A DNA stretch of 43,668 bases from an uncultured Collinsella sp. (GTDB lineage: Bacteria; Actinomycetota; Coriobacteriia; Coriobacteriales; Coriobacteriaceae): positions 1 through 43,668 of the forward strand of contig CABUSL010000003.1 in the NCBI GenBank assembly GCA_902494295.1, read 5' to 3'. Below are positions 31,561 to 38,811 of this stretch, piece by piece. The notes beneath the pieces are model-generated. The model saw only the letters and a list, made by a program, of their open reading frames with translations, did not search any database and was not told the DNA's origin. A program made the translations under genes and the position numbers. Each line of letters starts with the position of its first letter. Positions within the stretch are counted from its first letter, which is position 1.

Positions 31561-32390
31561 TAGAGCTCCTCCCCTGCTGCTGCGAGCTCGGCCATGGCCT
31601 GCTCAAACTGTTCATCGTTGGGTGCCTTGCCGTGCCAGCCCACCTGGTTTTCCATAAAGGAGACGCCCTTGCCCTTCACCGTCTCGGCGATAATGGCCAC
31701 GGGCGAGTCGCTCACTTTGCGGGCCTCGGCAAAGGCGGCGGCAATCTGCGCCATGTCGTTACCGTCGGCGAGCTCGATCACATGCCACTTAAAGGCGCGG
31801 AACTTGTCAGCGAGCGGCATGGCCGAGTTGACTTCATCGATCGTGCCGTCAATCTGCAAGCCGTTGTGGTCGACGACGGCAACAAGATTGTCGAGCGCAT
31901 GGTTGCCGGCGAACATGGCCGCCTCCCACACCTGGCCTTCCTCGCACTCACCGTCGCCCAGCAACGTGTAGACACGGTAGCCGTCGCCCCAGTGCCTAGC
32001 GGCAAGCGCCATTCCAACTGCAGCAGAGATGCCCTGACCGAGCGATCCGGTGGACATATCGATGCCAGGGGCGTCGTTCATGTTGGGATGGCCCTGCAGT
32101 CGGCTGCCAATATGACGGAGCGTCTCGAGCTCTTCGACGGGAAAATAGCCGCGATTTGCCAACACCGAATACAGGCCCGGCGCCGCGTGACCCTTGGAGA
32201 GCACAAAGCGATCGCGATCGGCCTTGTGAGGGTCGGCAGGATCGATATTCATTTCCTCAAAGTACAGATACGTCATGATGTCGGCAGCACCGAGCGATCC
32301 ACCCGGGTGTCCCGACTTGGCCGCGTGAACCGCAGTCACGACACCCTTCCTGACCTCATTGGCGACCTTCGCCAGCTCCTGGTTGGTCAT
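31560..32390 (-). CDS. Transketolase, N-terminal subunit
   Basis: A 276-residue thiamine-diphosphate-binding half. AAKSGHPGGSLGAADIM, FVLSKGHAAPGLYSVLA, the TPP motif GDGECEEGQVWEAAM ending in DHNGLQIDG, and VKGKGVSFMEN are all in place. ATG at 32390 has GAGAGG upstream. Split transketolases are common in actinobacteria and firmicutes and frequently sit in PTS or pentose operons, as here. Confidence 0.95.
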   Translation of the reverse strand: MTNQELAKVANEVRKGVVTAVHAAKSGHPGGSLGAADIMTYLYFEEMNIDPADPHKADRDRFVLSKGHAAPGLYSVLANRGYFPVEELETLRHIGSRLQGHPNMNDAPGIDMSTGSLGQGISAAVGMALAARHWGDGYRVYTLLGDGECEEGQVWEAAMFAGNHALDNLVAVVDHNGLQIDGTIDEVNSAMPLADKFRAFKWHVIELADGNDMAQIAAAFAEARKVSDSPVAIIAETVKGKGVSFMENQVGWHGKAPNDEQFEQAMAELAAAGEEL

Positions 32391-32413
32391 ACGAATTCCT
32401 CTCTTGAGAACAA

Positions 32414-32442
32414 CCCCGGCACCGGATGACGCGATGCCGGGG
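32414..32442 (-). other. intra-operon hairpin
   Basis: CCCCGGCA (32414-32421) and TGCCGGGG (32435-32442) form an 8-bp stem between the transaldolase and transketolase genes, followed by TTGTTCT on the minus strand. Possibly a weak attenuator or mRNA-processing stabiliser. Confidence 0.5.
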
Positions 32443-32453
32443 CAATCCACTCG

Positions 32454-33137
32454 TTAAGCCTGAGCGACGACCTTCTGCCAGTCAGCCTCAAAAGAGGCGA
32501 GGCCCTGGTCGGTCAGCGGATGATGCAGGCACTTCTTGAGAGCGGCCATGGGCACGGTCGCAATATCGGCACCGAGTAGCGCGGCCTGGGTCACGTGGTT
32601 GGGCGTACGAACCGAGGCGGTGATGATCTCGACGGTGTCGTCGACGTTCTTGCCCGTCCAGTCGTAGTTCTTAATGCAGGTCACGACGTTGTCGAGCTGC
32701 GAGATACCGTCCTCGGCGATGTCATCGAAACGACCGACAAACGGGCTGATGTAGCGAGCACCGGCATTGGCGGCCATAAGGGCCTGCGTCGGCGAGAAGA
32801 CGAGCGTCATGTTGACGCGCACGCCAGCATCGGCCAGCGCACGGCAGGCGGCAAGGCCGGCCTCGCACACGGGAAGCTTGACCACGATGTTGGGGGCGAG
32901 GGCGGCAAGGCGCTTGCCCTCCTCGATCATACCCTCGGCAGTGGTAGCGGTAGACTCGGCGGAAACGGGCAGGCCCTCGCAGAGCTCGGCAATCTTGAGC
33001 ATATGGGGCTCAAAGTCGGCAAGCTTGCCGCCGGTCTTGGCGTACAGGGACGGGTTGGTGGTAACACCGGCCAGGCAGCCCCAGCTCTTGGCCTCAGCAA
33101 TCTCGTCAAGGTTGGCGGTATCGATAAAGAACTTCAT
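32454..33137 (-). CDS. Transaldolase / fructose-6-phosphate aldolase (TalC/Fsa family)
   Basis: A 227-residue short transaldolase. MKFFIDTANLDEI, GVTTNPSLYAKTGG and the Schiff-base lysine at position 87 in NIVVKLPV are diagnostic; QALMAANAGARYISPFVGR and the end of the barrel follow. Enzymes of this class are either true transaldolases or fructose-6-P aldolases, and sequence alone does not decide. ATG at 33137 has AAGGAG upstream. Its place between a GatZ-family gene and transketolase suggests it feeds C3/C6 intermediates into the pentose phosphate route. Confidence 0.93.
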   Translation of the reverse strand: MKFFIDTANLDEIAEAKSWGCLAGVTTNPSLYAKTGGKLADFEPHMLKIAELCEGLPVSAESTATTAEGMIEEGKRLAALAPNIVVKLPVCEAGLAACRALADAGVRVNMTLVFSPTQALMAANAGARYISPFVGRFDDIAEDGISQLDNVVTCIKNYDWTGKNVDDTVEIITASVRTPNHVTQAALLGADIATVPMAALKKCLHHPLTDQGLASFEADWQKVVAQA

Positions 33138-33174
33138 GGTGCAAACTCCTTCTAAGGAATCCAAAACTCAAAAA

Positions 33175-33205
33175 ATAGGACAAAGGGGATGTCCCTTTGT
33201 CCTAT
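33175..33205. repeat. GGGAC-type hairpin, copy 10 (ATAGGACAAAGGG arms)
   Basis: Perfect 13-bp arms ATAGGACAAAGGG (33175-33187) and CCCTTTGTCCTAT (33193-33205) with loop GATGT. It lies inside the operon, between the GatZ-family and transaldolase genes. Confidence 0.75.
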
Positions 33206-33207
33206 GT

Positions 33208-33242
33208 GCCGGGCCCGCAGCTGGGACATGCCCGGGCCCGGC
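33208..33242 (-). other. second intra-operon hairpin
   Basis: GCCGGGCCCG (33208-33217) and CGGGCCCGGC (33233-33242) form a perfect 10-bp stem. Together with the neighbouring hairpin it fills the gap between two operon genes and may modulate downstream expression. Confidence 0.6.
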
Positions 33243-33261
33243 GTCGTGTAGGAAAAGCTAC

Positions 33262-34536
33262 TTAGTCCTCAAGAACCTTCTCGATGCGGCTCGTGACGCC
33301 CTTGAGGTTAAGACCGACGACGTACTGCTTGATCGGGCGCTTGATGTGCTCGATCACAAAGCGCTTGCCGTCGATGTCCTGGGCGGCGAGGTTGCTGTAG
33401 AGCTTCTCGACCTGCTCCTTGACCTCGGGATCGTTGAAGGCGTAGTGGCCGGAGACATCCAGAATCTTCAGGCTGAGCTCGTCGTCAGCCAGGATGTCGT
33501 CAACCTGCAGGTTAACGTCATCGCCGGTCATCCACTTGCGCCAGCGCTCGGTCTTGATGGCCTTGACCAACAGCGTGTGATACAGGTCGGAGGGATCGTC
33601 ACACAGGCCGTTGTCGACCAGGATCTGCTCGGTAGCGCAGAGCTTGAGGTAGGCGCGGGTCTCCTCGGTGCCGTACTGAGGGGCGACATTGGAGGCCGTC
33701 ACGTGAGCCGGGATGTGCTCGAGCAGCGTCGCGTCGTCCAGGTAGTCGGCGTTGTGCTCCTTCAGGCCCACGCCGTAGCGCTTTGCCATGTCGGCGAGCT
33801 CGCGGGCGTTCTTAAAGTTGTAATGGCCAACCTGCTCGGTCCAACGGGTGAGCGTACCGGTCTGACCGACGATAAAGGTGGGCATGGGGCAGCCGCGCTT
33901 CTCGAGCTCGGGCTGCAGCTGAGAAATGAACTCCTCGTACTTATCGGTAGAGGTCAAGCCGCCATTGGTCTCCTCGGTACCGACCTCATAGGCGACCTCG
34001 GGCAGGTTATGCTCGCGACGGTACTGCTCAAGGTAGTCGATAAGATCGATCGTGCGGCGAAGCACCACGTCGAGCGGAATAACCTTGCCGATCTGATAGG
34101 GGTCCTTGGTGGGGTCGACCATCAGCAGGTCAAAGCCTGCCTCCATGTCGGCGACGAAGGACTTGCGAGCGAGCTCCATGGCCTCGTCCTCGGGCAGGTG
34201 GGCGTTACGCTCCTCGTCACGCTGCCACGGACCGCCGTGATCGCGGCACAGGTAGTACGGGCCGGTGTAACCCACCTCGTCGGCAACCTTCTTGATGTCG
34301 GCGGCAAAGCGCGTCTGGTCCCAACCGTTGACGTAGCCGGCGCCCATCTCGTCCATATCGACCTGGTTGCGGCTGGCGATAAACATGGGCGGGAAATCCT
34401 CGTCCTTGGCAAGCTCGAACACGGCCTGAATCAGGTTGGGGCTCATGGGGCCAATGCCGACCATGGTTGCGTGATCGCCGCTATCCTGCAGCTTGAGCAT
34501 GCCCTGAACGGTCTGGCGGATGGTGAGGTTGGACAT
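33262..34536 (-). CDS. GatZ/KbaZ-family protein, possible ketohexose-phosphate 4-epimerase
   Basis: A 424-residue PF08013 protein (tagatose-bisphosphate aldolase class II, non-catalytic subunit family). Recognisable segments are YVNGWDQTRFAADIKKVADE, YLCRDHGGPWQRDEE, FDLLMVDPTKDP, YEVGTEETNGGLT and GVGLKEHNADYLDD. In enterobacteria GatZ stabilises the GatY aldolase, but no GatY/KbaY or tagatose-6-P kinase lies in this operon. Some free-standing family members have been shown to epimerise ketohexose phosphates or uronates at C4/C3, so an epimerase role is an alternative I favour. ATG at 34536 has AAGGAG upstream. Confidence 0.88.
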   Translation of the reverse strand: MSNLTIRQTVQGMLKLQDSGDHATMVGIGPMSPNLIQAVFELAKDEDFPPMFIASRNQVDMDEMGAGYVNGWDQTRFAADIKKVADEVGYTGPYYLCRDHGGPWQRDEERNAHLPEDEAMELARKSFVADMEAGFDLLMVDPTKDPYQIGKVIPLDVVLRRTIDLIDYLEQYRREHNLPEVAYEVGTEETNGGLTSTDKYEEFISQLQPELEKRGCPMPTFIVGQTGTLTRWTEQVGHYNFKNARELADMAKRYGVGLKEHNADYLDDATLLEHIPAHVTASNVAPQYGTEETRAYLKLCATEQILVDNGLCDDPSDLYHTLLVKAIKTERWRKWMTGDDVNLQVDDILADDELSLKILDVSGHYAFNDPEVKEQVEKLYSNLAAQDIDGKRFVIEHIKRPIKQYVVGLNLKGVTSRIEKVLED

Positions 34537-34605
34537 TTTGTTCTCCTTCTCCAGAGGATTTTTGACAAAAGTTCCCTGGGACCCAAATGCGGGCCCTATC
34601 AATAC

Positions 34606-34666
34606 GGATGGATTTTGTTGTGTAGGGGCGGTTGTGCGGAGTCAAATCCATCCCTCCGCACAACCG
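34606..34666 (-). ncRNA. pseudoknot-like RNA element between PTS IIBC and GatZ-family genes
   Basis: Four perfect complementary blocks interleave: GGATGGATTT (34606-34615) pairs with AAATCCATCC (34644-34653), and CGGTTGTGCGGAG (34629-34641) pairs with CTCCGCACAACCG (34654-34666). Order A-B-A'-B' is an H-type pseudoknot or two mutually exclusive hairpins. It lies in the 144-base gap between cotranscribed genes. Function unknown. Confidence 0.5.
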
Positions 34667-34680
34667 GAGTCCTTAAAGGT

Positions 34681-36153
34681 TTACTTGGCCTGCTTATCGA
34701 GCGTGGGCTTCATGGCAATCAGGATTGCGGCGGCGACCACGGAGCCAATCACGATGTCCAGGCAGAACAGCGCGACGTTGTTGGTGGCAAGGGCGACGAT
34801 AAAGCCACCGTGTGGGACGTAGCAGTCGATACCCTGGAAGGCGGCGAGCGCCGCACCCACGGCAGAGCCGATGCAGATGCCGGGCAGGGTGTGGCCAAGG
34901 TCCTTGACCGCGAAGGGGATAGCTCCCTCGGTAATGCCGATGCAGCCCATGAACAGTGCGGAGATGCCCATCTGGCGATCGGCGTCATCGAACTTGTTCT
35001 TGGCAATGAGCGCTGCAAGACCGCAGGCAATCGGGGGAATGGCGACGGCGACGCGGAACATACCGTTGGGGCCGTAGATGCCGGAGGCCATGATGGCCAT
35101 AGTAAAGGTCGAAGCGGTCTTGTTGATGGGGCCGCCCATATCGAAGGCGGTCATAACGCCAATGACCAGGCCCAGGACGACGGCGGAGCCGCCCTGCAGG
35201 CTACCGAGCACGCTAGTAAGCCAATCCATCACAAAGCCAAGCGGCGTGGCCAGGATGTAGATGTAGGCCATGCCCAGGACGAGCGAGGTCAGAATCGGGA
35301 TGATCAGGATCGGCATGATGGTCTGGATGGTGTTGTTGACCTTCCAGGTCTTCATCCAGCGGACAAAGTAACCGCAGATGACAGCCATGATCATGGCGCC
35401 CAAGAAGCCAGTCGAAACGCTGTTGCCGCTCGGGGTGACGACGGCGTTGTTGACCAAGTAGCCCAGGACAAAACCGGGGGCGAGCGCGGGCTTGCCGGCC
35501 ATCGAGTAGGCGATGTATGCCGCAAGCACCGGAATCATCATGGAGATGCCGGCCATGCCGATGGTGTTAAGGCTCACCATCAGCGGATTCGTAACCTCCA
35601 TGCCGTTGGCGCCGGCGGTACCGGATGCCAACGAGAAGGCGAGGAACACGCCACCGATAACGACAATGGGGATAAAATAGGAAACGCCGGTATTGAATGC
35701 ATTGAGCAGCGTCTTGCCAGGATCGGCAAAGATAGACTGCTTGGACGCCGGTGTCGGGGCCTGCGGGGCAGCGGAGACGGCCTTCTTCTCTGCCTTGGCC
35801 TCGGCCTTGGGCGCGTCAACGGCACCACCCGTCGCCTTGATAATCTCAACAGCCTGGTCGATGATCTTGACCGGATCGGCGATTACATCCGAGGTACCGA
35901 CCTTCAGGAACTTGCCCTCGGCCATCTTCTGCTCAAAACGGTCCTCGTTCTCGACACCCACGTCGACGGACTCCAGGACCAGGTCGGCGGAGTCCACGTC
36001 TTCCTGCGTGAGCTCATTCTCGATACCCAGGCCACCCTGAGCCTCGACCTTGCACTCGATGCCACGGGCGGCGCATTCATCCTGAATCGCCTTCTGGGCC
36101 ATATACGTGTGGGCGATACCCACGGTACAGGCGGCAACGCCTACGATCTTCAT
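34681..36153 (-). CDS. PTS fructose-type EIIBC permease
   Basis: A 490-residue sugar permease. The EIIB-Fru domain starts KIVGVAACTVGIAHTYMA with the phosphorylated Cys9 (usual motif CPTGIAHT, here CTVGIAHT). An Ala/Lys/Pro-rich linker at about residues 112-142 leads to the IIC domain with about ten helices (GVSYFIPIVVIGGVFLAF, FLGAMIMAVICGYFVRW, GGPINKTAS, GITEGAIPFAVKDL, HGGFIVAL). It imports and phosphorylates a ketose-like sugar using the IIA protein at the operon end. No 1-phosphofructokinase accompanies it, so a plain fructose system is unlikely. ATG at 36153 has GAGGGAA upstream. Confidence 0.94.
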   Translation of the reverse strand: MKIVGVAACTVGIAHTYMAQKAIQDECAARGIECKVEAQGGLGIENELTQEDVDSADLVLESVDVGVENEDRFEQKMAEGKFLKVGTSDVIADPVKIIDQAVEIIKATGGAVDAPKAEAKAEKKAVSAAPQAPTPASKQSIFADPGKTLLNAFNTGVSYFIPIVVIGGVFLAFSLASGTAGANGMEVTNPLMVSLNTIGMAGISMMIPVLAAYIAYSMAGKPALAPGFVLGYLVNNAVVTPSGNSVSTGFLGAMIMAVICGYFVRWMKTWKVNNTIQTIMPILIIPILTSLVLGMAYIYILATPLGFVMDWLTSVLGSLQGGSAVVLGLVIGVMTAFDMGGPINKTASTFTMAIMASGIYGPNGMFRVAVAIPPIACGLAALIAKNKFDDADRQMGISALFMGCIGITEGAIPFAVKDLGHTLPGICIGSAVGAALAAFQGIDCYVPHGGFIVALATNNVALFCLDIVIGSVVAAAILIAMKPTLDKQAK

Positions 36154-36253
36154 TGCTTCCCTCTTTTCATAGAGTTGCGTGCGCAAGACACCGTTTGCGG
36201 AGGCCTCCGGAGCATCCCCTGCCGTTTGGACTTGCTGTCTTTTCGACAAGACC

Positions 36254-36283
36254 AATATAGGTGCTCGTTTTTCTTAATGCCAG
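36254..36283 (-). promoter_or_regulatory. promoter of the sugar operon
   Basis: Minus-strand CTGGCA (36278-36283) and TATATT (36254-36259) with an 18-base spacer. The leader would be about 95 bases. Confidence 0.5.
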
Positions 36284-36316
36284 CTTATTTCGGTAAACGC
36301 GCAGGTCAGAGCGTTG

Positions 36317-36343
36317 GTTATGCGATTTAGTTATGCGTTTAAC
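36317..36343. promoter_or_regulatory. LacI-type operators upstream of the sugar operon
   Basis: GTTATGCGTTTAAC (36330-36343) fits the LacI-family consensus of GTTA and TAAC halves around a central CG. An adjacent imperfect copy, GTTATGCGATTTAG, covers 36317-36330, giving direct repeats 13 bases apart. They lie in the gap between the operon and the divergent lacI gene. Confidence 0.6.
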
Positions 36344-36461
36344 CAAAAATGAATCCTGCGATTTTACCCTCGATTTCAAAAGTCAAGAAGTATTTGATTT
36401 TCTCGGTAGACGGCAGATGCGCATGCCGGTCACAAATTTCGACCCCACCCGTATGCCGCAT

Positions 36462-36489
36462 TTGTTGCATACTCATATGAAAGGATAAA
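36462..36489 (+). promoter_or_regulatory. candidate promoter of the second LacI gene
   Basis: TTGTTG (36462-36467) and GATAAA (36484-36489), spacer 16 bases. Modest match only. Confidence 0.35.
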
Positions 36490-36568
36490 ACCGCTCACCG
36501 AAGCGCATCCCTCACCAAGACTCAAAGTCATCATGTTGGAAAATGCTCATCTGTCGGAAGGAGTCGCT

Positions 36569-37579
36569 GTGGCAAAACAGCGCGTTACGATCGCAGACGT
36601 CGCTCGAGAGGCGGGAACCTCGACGGCAAGCGTCTCGTATTACCTCAACGACAGACGAGAAAAGCTTAGCGAGAAGACGCAGAACAAAATCGCGCGCGTC
36701 ATTAAGGAACTCGGATACGTTCCCAACGCCCAAGCGCAGACGCTCACCGGCAAGCAAACCCACGTCATCGCCATCATCATTTTGGATAACACCAACAAAT
36801 GGGCGGGGCTCGTTCTCAATGGCATGGAGCAGGTCATGCTCCCCGCGGGCTACCAGACGGTCGTTTGCACGAGCAACTTTAACCCCGAGACCGAGCTCAT
36901 GTACGTCGACAAGATGCTCTCGTTGGGCGTCGATGGCTTTATCATCCAGCCCACGGCAAACTTCAAAGCCGTGCACGACCGCATTAGACGCGCCGGCAAG
37001 CCGGTCGTCTTTTTCGATGCGGCCATCTATAGCCCAGGTACCAGCTGGATCAAAACCAACCTTTACGACGGCGTGTACAACGCCACACAGGCACTCCTCG
37101 ACGCCGGCTACGAAGATTTCTTTTCCATTGCCGCCAACATGACCGAAATGCGCACCCGCATGGAGCGTTTTCAGGGGTATGCCGAGGCGCTGGCCGCGAA
37201 TGGGCAGCTCTACAAAGCGATTCCCATCGATCACAACAAGCCGTCAATCAACGAGCTCACCGAATACTTTAAATTCAAGTTCAATCCCGCCAAGCGAACC
37301 CTTATCTTCGTGCAAAATCAGTGGGCACTTCCCCGTGTCTACAAGGCCCTCCAGCCAATGGCCCATCTGCTTCCGCAGCAAATCGGCCTTTTGGGACTCA
37401 ACTGCGAAGACTGGACTAATCTCACCACACCGACCGTCTCCACCATCATCGAGCCCGTCGACCAAGAAGGTCGCGAAGCAGCCGAGATGCTGCTCGCCCT
37501 ACTTGACGGAAGCAGCGAACCCGGCGAGCAGCGCATTCTCGAGTGCAAGCTCAACTGGCTCGACTCCACCTCGATCTAG
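36569..37579 (+). CDS. LacI-family regulator of the PTS/transketolase operon
   Basis: A 336-residue LacI protein. HTH TIADVAREAGTSTASVSYYL, hinge ELGYVPNAQAQTLTGK, then the effector domain (HVIAIIILDNTNKWAGLVL, DKMLSLGVDGFIIQP, GKPVVFFDAAIY, LLGLNCEDWTNLTTP). I chose GTG 36569: GGAAGGAG lies 5 bases before it and the HTH follows at once, while the ATG at 36533 lacks a ribosome site. It is divergent from the six-gene sugar operon and almost certainly controls it through the dyad at 36330; the inducer is probably a phosphorylated sugar of that pathway. Confidence 0.92.
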   Translation: MAKQRVTIADVAREAGTSTASVSYYLNDRREKLSEKTQNKIARVIKELGYVPNAQAQTLTGKQTHVIAIIILDNTNKWAGLVLNGMEQVMLPAGYQTVVCTSNFNPETELMYVDKMLSLGVDGFIIQPTANFKAVHDRIRRAGKPVVFFDAAIYSPGTSWIKTNLYDGVYNATQALLDAGYEDFFSIAANMTEMRTRMERFQGYAEALAANGQLYKAIPIDHNKPSINELTEYFKFKFNPAKRTLIFVQNQWALPRVYKALQPMAHLLPQQIGLLGLNCEDWTNLTTPTVSTIIEPVDQEGREAAEMLLALLDGSSEPGEQRILECKLNWLDSTSI

Positions 37580-37698
37580 ACCGCGGGACAAATGAATCAG
37601 TAGCGTTTGTCTCAAATCTTAAGTATTTGTTCGACAGAGCGGCCCTTGCCGGCTCCTGCTAGACTGGTAGATTCCCAACCGTCCATCCAGGAGCCTCA

Positions 37699-38682
37699 AT
37701 GTCGCGCAAGCCCGCCTACAAGCAAATACTTTCCATCGGCACCACCGTGGTGCTAGGGTTTGCGCTGTTTACGGGATCGCTTGACGGGGCGCCCAAGCTG
37801 CTGTCGCCGCAAAGCGATGAGCAAGCGGCGGCTCTGGCCGAAAAACAAAACGAGAGCCCCAGCCGTACCGACGACGAGGCAGACCTGGTTGCCCGGCTCG
37901 AATCGGGAACGGCGAGCTCCCCGGACCCTCAAAACGGCCAGGACTCTGGCGATGGCTCCGATTCCGCCGCAACCGACACCGATGACGACGTTTCCGCGGA
38001 CAGTGCCGCCACCCCCATCGACGAGGTCGAAAACCCCGACCTCAACCGCGCCCGCGGTGTTTATCTCAGCAGCATTCCCGACTACGCCGGCAACCCCTAC
38101 GTTGCCCTTCGCACCGACAGCACGCACCCGCTCGGCACACCATCATTCACGCTCGATGAATACGAGCGCGCTACAGAAGAGGGCTGCTTTAAGAAGTTCT
38201 CCAAGCTCGACAGCCTGGGCCGCACCCGCAAAGCACTCGCCTGCGTGGGCCCCGAATCACTCGGTCAAGGCGAGCGCGGCGATATCTCGCGTATCCATCC
38301 TGCCGGTTGGCACCAGCAGCGCTACGACTTTATTCCGGGCCAGAGCCTCTACAACCGCTGCCACCTTATCGCCTGGTCGCTCTGCGGCGAAAACGCCAAC
38401 CGCAAAAATCTCCTCACCGGCACGCGCTATCTCAACGAAACGGGCATGCTGCCGTTTGAGGAGCAGATTCTCGGCTACATCCGCGACACGGGCAACCATG
38501 TGCTCTACCGCGTCACGCCCATGTATAACGAAGAGGAACTTGTCTGCCGTGGCGTGCGCCTTGAGGCGCAATCGGTCGAGGACCACGGCAAGACCCTCTG
38601 CTTCCACGTATATTGCTACAACCTGCAGCCGCACGTGCAGATCGACTACGCCACCGGTCGCAACCAGGCATCCGGAGACTAG
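37699..38682 (+). CDS. Membrane-anchored DNA/RNA non-specific endonuclease (EndA-like)
   Basis: A 327-residue protein. Residues 5-25 are a hydrophobic signal anchor (YKQILSIGTTVVLGFALFTG), followed by a low-complexity Ser/Asp/Ala-rich spacer to about residue 110. The nuclease domain has the DRGH-related catalytic motif as YNRCHLIAW, with metal-ligand region NRKNLLTGTRYLN and YRVTPMYNEEELVCRGV. This places it in the Endonuclease_NS_2 group with EndA-type nucleases that act outside the cell, in DNA degradation for nutrition or DNA uptake. ATG at 37699 has AGGAG upstream. Single gene. Confidence 0.92.
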   Translation: MSRKPAYKQILSIGTTVVLGFALFTGSLDGAPKLLSPQSDEQAAALAEKQNESPSRTDDEADLVARLESGTASSPDPQNGQDSGDGSDSAATDTDDDVSADSAATPIDEVENPDLNRARGVYLSSIPDYAGNPYVALRTDSTHPLGTPSFTLDEYERATEEGCFKKFSKLDSLGRTRKALACVGPESLGQGERGDISRIHPAGWHQQRYDFIPGQSLYNRCHLIAWSLCGENANRKNLLTGTRYLNETGMLPFEEQILGYIRDTGNHVLYRVTPMYNEEELVCRGVRLEAQSVEDHGKTLCFHVYCYNLQPHVQIDYATGRNQASGD

Positions 38683-38741
38683 TGCCGACCGCGCCACCCG
38701 TAACCCAAAGATGATCTGTTTTCCTCCGTCCCCCAGGGATC

Positions 38742-38778
38742 AAAAAGGGCCGCCCTGGATTGCCCAGAGCGGCCCTTG
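38742..38778 (-). terminator. terminator of the EF-G-like gene
   Basis: AAGGGCCGC (38745-38753) and GCGGCCCTT (38769-38777) with TTTTTGATC on the minus-strand 3' side. It may also serve the converging nuclease gene. Confidence 0.8.
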
Positions 38779-38811
38779 CATCGGCATGTATGTTGCAGGC
38801 AAAGCCACACG

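Noticed and set aside
32767..36330. A plus-strand open frame of 1187 codons opposite the PTS operon
   Set aside because: Same reasoning: it spans four well-supported minus-strand genes and their gaps.
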